This document shows, piece after piece, positions 31,293 to 37,249 of a stretch of 37,249 nt of DNA. The stretch is from NCBI GenBank assembly GCA_000310025.1, contig FN649731.1:2178807-2216055 (forward strand). Direction: 5' to 3'. The stretch is from Ectocarpus siliculosus. Taxonomy: Eukaryota > Sar > Phaeophyceae > Ectocarpales > Ectocarpaceae. The notes under the pieces were generated by a model, which saw only the letters and a list, made by a program, of their open reading frames with translations, was not told the origin of the DNA and ran no database searches. The translations under genes were made by a program, and so were the position numbers. Every line of letters begins with the position of its first letter. The first letter of the stretch is position 1.

Positions 31293-32184
31293 ATGCGCTT
31301 TACGTGCTCTTTCGTGACTTCGATCTTCCTCGGACTCATGTCTGTTGTAGGGCTTCTGCTGGTGGTCTTGAAGAGCAGTAGCTCTGAGATCCAACTCGGC
31401 CCCACGCACCCACGCACCTGCTTGCCCCTGCCGTGCCCGCCAACGAGGGGTGCTTCAAGTCCGAGGAAGCCATACTCGTATGCTTGGCCAAAAGGCCGCC
31501 ACCACCGCCGCGGCCACCACCGCAACCGCCACCGTCGCGACCACCGACACCGCCAGCACTCCGGGCACCGGAAACGAGAGCACAGAATTGGAGATCGCCA
31601 GAAGCCAAATGCTGAACGACACAGTGGTGGCTTGCCGATGACGTCGAGGTCCATCCAATTGCACGACGTGACCACCCCCTTGGCCGCAAGGCCCCCCGCC
31701 GCTGTATGCCACCCCGATGCCCACGACGCGATCGACATGTGGGTTGGGCAGTTGGAGAGGCTATCCTTGGAGAGCTTGCTCTCCACGCCAGAAGGGATAC
31801 ACGTCGCCTGGAGCGCTGATCGGGGAGGGACTCCACAAGATTGCGGCCGGGATCTCCCAGGGCATCACCGGCAAAGTGCCTGACGCAGAGAACTAAGAAA
31901 CGCTCGCCGCAGAGACTGCCTCCACCGGGCGGAATGCCGAACCAGAGGGCGCCTGGTGGGGAACGAGCGCAGTGAAACGATGGTGGGACTCCACCGTTGG
32001 AACGGTTGGCGGTTGGTTCGCGTCTACTGTCCAGAGCGTGCGGGAAGCCTAGCCCCGCATCAGCCCCTCCGCCTCCCCCGCCGCCTCCGCCTCCCCCGGA
32101 GCCGACGCCTCCAACACCAAAGGCACGGACATGAATCGTGCACGCGATTATCGGCTAGGCCAGCTCTTGTTCGTGCGAGTGTAA
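31293..32184 (+). pseudogene. Frame-broken gene remnant, unidentified
   Basis: It opens with a signal-anchor-like segment (MRFTCSFVTSIFLGLMSVVG, then LLLVVLKSSSS). Coding-like stretches then continue in other frames: PANEGCFKSEEAILVCLAK; a Thr/Ala tract ending ELEIARSQMLNDTVVACR; DAIDMWVGQLERLSLESLLS; GLHKIAAGISQGITGKVPDA; AVKRWWDSTVGTVGGWFAST; and a Ser/Ala/Pro tail. At least three frame changes and two in-frame stops (TAA near 31892, TAG near 32050) separate them. Unrecognised introns could explain some breaks, but I saw no good splice sites. The family is unknown. Confidence 0.42.
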
Positions 32185-32827
32185 AAAGATGATTGTCTCT
32201 CTCTGATTTTTTTTAGTTCGCGGGAAAGCTAGGCAAGGAAGGGTTGAATAGTGTCTGCATAGATAGACAGGTTGAAATGAATCTGCATAGTCTAAGATCG
32301 AGGGTGAGTGTGAGGATCAATTCCATGAAACGATCTTGCCGTCAGGGGACTGGGTTGTGGTAAAACCTTCAACGAGCGTACCACGGCCAGCATGAGAAAA
32401 GCATGAAAAAAATCATGGGTAACCAAGCGTTCCTCATGTCCCGCCTTGATTGGATTGATCGTATTCGTGTCCGTTTTAGATTTTGGTCGAAGTTGTGTTT
32501 TTGAGATCTTTTGTAGAGTACGCGCGAGTGAGAGAGAACGATGGACTAATAAATATGCACAGAGCGAGGGATGTAACGGCTGCAGTTCCAGCGACAGTCG
32601 AACTTTCCAAACCGCGTAGGATCTTAACATACTCAGAAGAGCAGATGCCAACTTAAAGCAAGCCTACCCGTCTCATCAATGAGGAGGTGTACATGTAGTT
32701 TGAAAGCATGCGGCGCTTGCCTCAGCAGCAGGCGAAGCCAGTGATCGCAAACAATTTTGTAGAAGCAGTACGCCGTCCAACGCCGCTCTCCCACTCGCGT
32801 AAATATACTTGAACGTATACGCAGCAG
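32185..32827. other. Stretch without a recognised gene
   Basis: AT-richer than its neighbours. A plus-strand frame at about 32708-32814 (begins MRRLPQQQAKPVIANNFVEA) just before the next exon is coding-like but cannot be joined with a plausible intron. Confidence 0.4.
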
Positions 32828-32925
32828 CCTTTCTGGAAGCGAGTGTTCCAGAGGGACCGAGGCAGCGACGGTACGAGCGCGTCGTCCCGTTCTGCTGCAA
32901 GGCCTGTGTGGAGACGCATCGAGAG
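32828..32925 (+). CDS. Exon of a plus-strand gene with a CCxxC motif
   Basis: It encodes FLEASVPEGPRQRRYERVVP then FCCKACVETHRE with strongly coding-like codons. A possible acceptor is tacgcagcag|CC and the donor is CGAGAG|GTAGGC (phase 0). CCKAC may be half of a zinc finger. The family was not recognised. The 5' exons are not found. Confidence 0.45.
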
Positions 32926-33329
32926 GTAGGCGCTCCGCACACATCACTCCTCGCAGCATAGCACGCGCTGCTGCTCGTGTTTCTGCGTAGTGTGGTGGTC
33001 GAACCAGCGTGTGTGGTACAGAGTACTTCGTGGAACATTATTATAGTAGAGAGGGGTGACGCAAATAGAGCGCCAACCGGGCAAACGGAGTTGGCAAGAG
33101 CATGTTTTGTCTGACAGAGGTATGCAAGCGGTAACGGAGTGGCTAGCACGAACGATCCACCCTATCGACGACGCAAAATATGCGGGCCACAGATGAAGCT
33201 GACCGGCACTCGCTAGTCCCGCTCTCTCCATGCCCATGCCCCCCCCCGCCCCCCCGCCTTTCTCGCGTCCGCCGCCCCTGTTTTCTATTTGCAGGCCAAG
33301 CCGTCCTCCTTTGACCGAGCTTCTCGAAG

Positions 33330-33518
33330 TCTATCTCCGGAGATGAGAAGAACAACAGTGTCCCGTCGGAGGACCCCGCCCCCCCTCCTACCACTTTTGA
33401 AACCGCCATGAACTCTCCTTTCTTGGCGTTCCCCACCAAACTCTCTCTCATGATGAAGTTTGGCTATGCCCGGGCGTCGCCGCCGTCGCCTCCACCGGCG
33501 AAAGAAGTGGAGAAAGAG
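33330..33518 (+). CDS. Exon of the same plus-strand gene
   Basis: The chosen frame reads SISGDEKNNSVPSEDPAPPP, TTFETAMNSPFLAFPTKLSL, and MMKFGYARASPPSPPPAKEV, with donor GAG|GTAAGC. The best-looking acceptor (ttttctatttgcag at 33294) would start in a different frame that stops at 33408. Keeping the chosen frame needs a weaker acceptor (ttctcgaag|TCT at 33329), a frameshift or an error. A minus-strand ORF across the same bases is an alternative. Confidence 0.42.
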
Positions 33519-34165
33519 GTAAGCGTGGTGTTGGTTGGTACGTTGCTCTGTGGGTATGATCGCCTGAACGATGATGAGAACGTACCGCCCATGGGTGTTT
33601 TGCGGTTGACTTTATATATCGGTGCGTGTGGGGCTGCCCCGCACGATGCCACCAACAAGCTGTTGCTACAGCAGAGGCACGGACAGAAGGCTTACCTCTT
33701 GGGGGCGTTTTGAACATGACTGTATTTTACAAACTTCTACTTTCAAAACATTTTGGAAGTCATCGAAAAAAGTGGAAAATTAATCGAAAACGCTGGAAGC
33801 GAGTAAGGCCCAGAAAATCTGGAACGGTAAAATTTCCTATCTTTGGGATTTATTCAATTTGTTTGCCTTCGAACTCGAGTTGCACTGCTTTGGAAAGCTT
33901 GCAAACTTTGGCAAAAAGTGCACTGTTCATAACGCCTCGTACTGAGCCGAAAACAATTGGAGCATCACGCCTCCGTGAGGCAAGCGATGTGACCATGTGA
34001 TACTGGTGTACTCTTAGCCCCTATCCCCCTCGCCAAGCATAGCGTTGTGAGATGACATATAGAGCAACCTGACGAGCGGAGTTGCACACGCGGAAACTGT
34101 GTGAAGATGATCTGTCTACTGCCGCCTCCCTTCTCCCTCATTCGCCTCGGTAATTCTTTCTCAAG

Positions 34166-34231
34166 CGATGGTGGACGAAGGTGGTCAAGGAACTCAAGCA
34201 GGAGATCACCGACCCGACCCCAGGGGACTAG
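34166..34231 (+). CDS. Probable last exon of the plus-strand gene
   Basis: It encodes RWWTKVVKELKQEITDPTPG then D and TAG. The acceptor attctttctcaag|CGA follows a T-rich tract and continues in phase 0 from the donor at 33518. Codon use is strongly coding-like. The charged amphipathic helix at the end has no recognised family. Confidence 0.48.
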   Translation, partial: RWWTKVVKELKQEITDPTPGD

Positions 34232-34256
34232 CCACCCGCTCAGGTGAACAACGCAG

Positions 34257-34565
34257 GCGCGCCGCAGTTTATCCCCCTGGTGTAGCTCTCGCACTGCTGT
34301 AGTGCTGTTCCTGCTGCGTGGTGATGTGCTGTGATACGGTTCATTCTCCGGCCACCACCTTTGATGTGTAGCTTGTCGTCACCAAGGCTGATTTTCTCGT
34401 GGCAAGGAATGGTGGCAAAAGGCACCGCACGGAAGGACATGGTAGGTAACAGATGCCCTTGAGGCGCACCTCAACACCGCTCGAAGGAGCTAAAACAATG
34501 TCAAGCACAGCCAAAGGATCTTCATTGGCCTCAAAGCGCTGCACATTGATGACACCCCCTCGCTC
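34257..34565 (-). pseudogene. Possible coding remnant with one frame change, unidentified
   Basis: Two frames follow each other: INVQRFEANEDPLAVLDIVL and APSSGVEVRLKGICYL, then, after a single frame change near 34440, MSFRAVPFATIPCHEKISLG and DDKLHIKGGGR to a stop at about 34242. The third-position bias is weaker than in other exons. No family was recognised. Confidence 0.28.
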
Positions 34566-36556
34566 CCTTCCGCCCTCCCCCCCTCTTACCATGTATGCCG
34601 TCGTTGCTGTTTGTTTGCAGCCGTCCACTTCTCATTGGGTCCTGAACGGGTATGGAGTGGCCTCGTCGCACGCATGCCTTCGACACGACGACCTACGATG
34701 CGGGATGTTTTCTGACCTAACCAGTCCGATGGAACTGTCCAGCAAAACGTCATCTGCTGTTCATTGTAAATAGTACGCGGTATCTTAGTCATCGAGGTGG
34801 GGAGTAGGTTTCTCACTAGTTGGACCCATGTGGGCAGAGGTAGTCCAACCACAAACAATTTGCGAGGGTGTCTGTTGGACCGTCTTGCGCGAATTGTCTT
34901 GTGCTTGGAGTTCAAGGCTTGTATCGAAGGGGTTTATATTCGCTACCGTGTCTGTCGTGGGGTCATTTTTTTTTATCCGTCGTTGGTCTGATCTCCGTAG
35001 CTGACCCGCATTTTCGAGTACCTGTTGGTGGCCTGCGCGCATCGCAGCAGTATCGCTGTCGTGATCCCGTGGTCTCCTTGCCTTTTCGGAACGTCTCGTA
35101 AACTACACGTACGGGCACAGACTTTGCACTTCAAACTTTGATTGCAGGTGACATTACGTGTTTAGTATTGGGAGGTGTAAGGGACGATCCCCCCTTTTGA
35201 TTGCGAAGCGGTAAACACAATAGTGTGGTACAATCGGGAAAAAAATAATGCATACGAACGGGGTGCAGCGTGTTGCTGGGTGTAGAACATACATATGGGG
35301 CCTGGGTGTGCAACGCCAATATTTTCGGGAGAATGCACCCCTTCAGGGAAACCTTGGCGATATAGGTGCATGCACGGACCGTTGATGAGTTCCTACGTGC
35401 ATGCATGCCCTTTCCCACGACACCCCCAGTGGCTAGCTGGTAGAGGGGGCCAAGCATCGTCGGTAGCTTGAGCGATGGTACTGCAGTCAGTGAAGGAATT
35501 CCTCCCTCTCCATCGACCCGCTACGGTAGCGCACAGGTTCATAGGCCATATACTTCATTCACTCCGCCGGCGCTTGATCGTTCTGTATTTTATCAGCCGA
35601 TCACTTTGCTTCCTTGCGCGTTACATCCTCCACCCAAACGGTGGTGAACGCTACGCAAACGACGGCAAGAATGAGGGCATAGAATGAACACCCTCACACC
35701 ACCCTCACGCACCTGATCGACAGTACCCGAACAAAATGTTATTGTTTTCTAATTACCGCAGTGGTAGCGGGCACCCAAAAAAAACGTATATCCGCACATG
35801 GCGCCTGCAAAACAACATACCCGCGCAAGAACACTGGCGAAAGTTGACGCAGTATACGAGCAACCGAAAGAACAGGGGAAGGTACTCTCAACGCCGCATT
35901 GGACCCGACATACTATAGGTGAATGTACGCATATGCTTCGAAGTACGATATACTCGAGTCACTTCAAAGACACATCAACTTCTCTTCTCGTCATATTTGA
36001 CTTGTTGTCCCCCTCGCCCAATCAATTTTATCAACTAGTCGTGAAGAAGGAAGGCACGATAGCCCAAAACCTGCTCTCTCTCGGCGCCTCCCAACATGTC
36101 TGTACTGTTCCACCTTGGGAATAGTCTAGCCGAGAGGAACCCATTCCGTTGGGAGGGCGAAGACCGTGCGATAGGTAGGAGCGACAGACACGGCCGACGA
36201 AAATAAAAAGGCTGTCTATTGTATAATTCTTCATGCTGGGGGTGCACACTGCTTGTGTGCCTTGCCCCCACCCTATCGTACCCCGTCCATCCGTCACAAT
36301 ATCCAATCTACCCTCTAGACTATATCACAGGTACCAAATTTGCACCCTTCTCGTCTCCATCCCCAATCCATTTTTCAAGCTGTATACAGTACCCCTTTGA
36401 GGGCCAACGGTGAGACCCGTATTGCCAAAAAAAAAAAAAAAACATCACCCCCCATCCCGTAGTCCTCGTCGTCTGGATTTGTTTATCTTCCATTATTTTT
36501 TCCATGGCCGCCAAGCACGCTCCACCAGCCGCCGGCTTCATTCCGACAAGCCCCAA
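34566..36556. other. Stretch without a recognised gene
   Basis: ORFs on both strands are short with mixed codon use. A poly-A run lies at 36426-36441. Nothing could be supported as a gene or repeat. Confidence 0.4.
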
Positions 36557-36628
36557 TCAACGCCCGTAGCGCCCGTATCCACCACCACCGCCACCTCCCA
36601 TCACCATGCCGCTCAGCTCGGACGGCAC
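36557..36628 (-). CDS. Last exon of a minus-strand gene with Gly/Tyr-rich tail
   Basis: It encodes VPSELSGMVMGGGGGGGYGR then YGR and TGA. The acceptor is ttttgttgacag|GTG, phase 0. Gly-rich tails with YGRYGR endings are common in RNA-binding proteins, but no RNA-binding domain is visible in the window. Confidence 0.55.
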   Translation of the reverse strand: MPSELSGMVMGGGGGGGYGRYGR

Positions 36629-36812
36629 CTGTCAACAAAATGTTGCCGGATAGGGGGGAAGGGGGTCACCAAGCATATCGCAGGCCATAGACTCCTGGGA
36701 AAAACACATGGAACACAAAGCCGGGCCGGTGCATGACGGAATTTCCTCGGTCAGGCAGGGGAGGTATGGGGATACTCAATGAGGCTTGCCTCTAGGTAAC
36801 TTGAGCTCTCAC

Positions 36813-36892
36813 CGCGTACCCCTTTCGATACGGCATACTGTTTTTAACGTCTTTCTGTATCTCTTCCAATGATGGTAAAGACACCTTCGAAG
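36813..36892 (-). CDS. Penultimate exon of the same minus-strand gene
   Basis: It encodes SKVSLPSLEEIQKDVKNSMP then YRKGYA, with donor TACGCG|GTGAGA (phase 0), joining to VPSELSG across a 184-bp intron. The 5' limit is uncertain: gcacgcaag|CT at 36892 is one acceptor, and the frame is open further upstream through FAAGIGSCTQA. The upstream part of the gene lies toward or beyond the right edge. Confidence 0.5.
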
Positions 36893-37249
36893 CTTGCGTG
36901 CAAGAGCCTATCCCGGCCGCGAAGAGGTGGAGGAGCTTGGGGGTTGGGGGTGGGGATGTCTTTGATCTCAAAGGTTCTTCTATGCATAGGTTATGCATTT
37001 TTCGATTGATGGGTGGTTCTCGTTCTCCGCGCTGCCTCTGTTTGTCTCTTGACACGGCATACCGTAAACTTGCTTGAGTTAACCGCCCCCGCTGAGTCAC
37101 CTCTCCCTGTCGAACCAAAACGGCAGAGAGCCCCAAAATGTTTTGGGTTGACCCCGGGAGCAATTGTCGACGTCTAGGAAAGTTATCGTTGGCCCCCCCC
37201 CCCCCTTTTTTGATTTTAAGGAATAACTCACCATAGATTGAGCGCAACC
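36893..37249. other. Window edge, no certain feature
   Basis: The minus-strand frame stays open to the edge, but codon use above about 36960 is not coding-like. A poly-C run lies at 37193-37205. Confidence 0.4.

Noticed and set aside
1-37249. tRNA and rRNA genes
   Set aside because: No TpsiC-arm consensus in a cloverleaf context and no rRNA-like conserved segments were recognised by eye; a tRNA scan was not possible.

Overview
The window is nuclear DNA of an intron-rich eukaryote. Long introns (about 0.2 to 4 kb) with GT..AG borders, exons strongly biased to G/C at third positions, poly-G/poly-C runs and many micro- and minisatellites fit a brown alga (Ectocarpus-like stramenopile). That organism call is inference. 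I saw no rRNA, tRNA, operon or CRISPR array. One assembly gap of 100 N lies at 23391-23490.

Most of the window (1633-27235, minus strand) is one large gene. I rebuilt 23 exons by joining splice sites in phase. They give about 2,387 residues of an ATRX-family chromatin remodeller: an N-terminal ADD zinc-finger domain split over three exons (27235-22327), a helical middle region (21679-14481), two large low-complexity exons (13843-12728 with a UBA-like segment, and 12320-9891), and the N-terminal SNF2 ATPase lobe (9002-1633) with Walker A, DEAH and LTGSPLQNN motifs. The start codon lies upstream of 27235 and was not found. The second helicase lobe is not in the window and should lie beyond its left edge.

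The 4-kb intron between the first two ADD exons holds an orphan same-strand exon resembling the C-terminal end of a major-facilitator transporter, a possible last exon, a foldback element, two direct copies of a poly-G/poly-C repeat and the assembly gap. It is either a nested, broken gene or a scaffolding problem.

Right of 27.3 kb, coding content is sparse and much less certain: a small cysteine-containing plus-strand ORF (28707), a palindrome-rich tract (29.2-30.3 kb), a frame-broken plus-strand gene remnant (31.3-32.2 kb), the 3' exons of a plus-strand gene (32828-34231), a minus-strand remnant (34.26-34.57 kb) and the last exons of a minus-strand gene with a Gly/Tyr-rich tail (36557-36892).

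The introns carry dispersed repeats: a three-copy element of about 135 bp (19.8-21.1 kb), a coding-like long palindrome (8361-8608) and several minisatellites.
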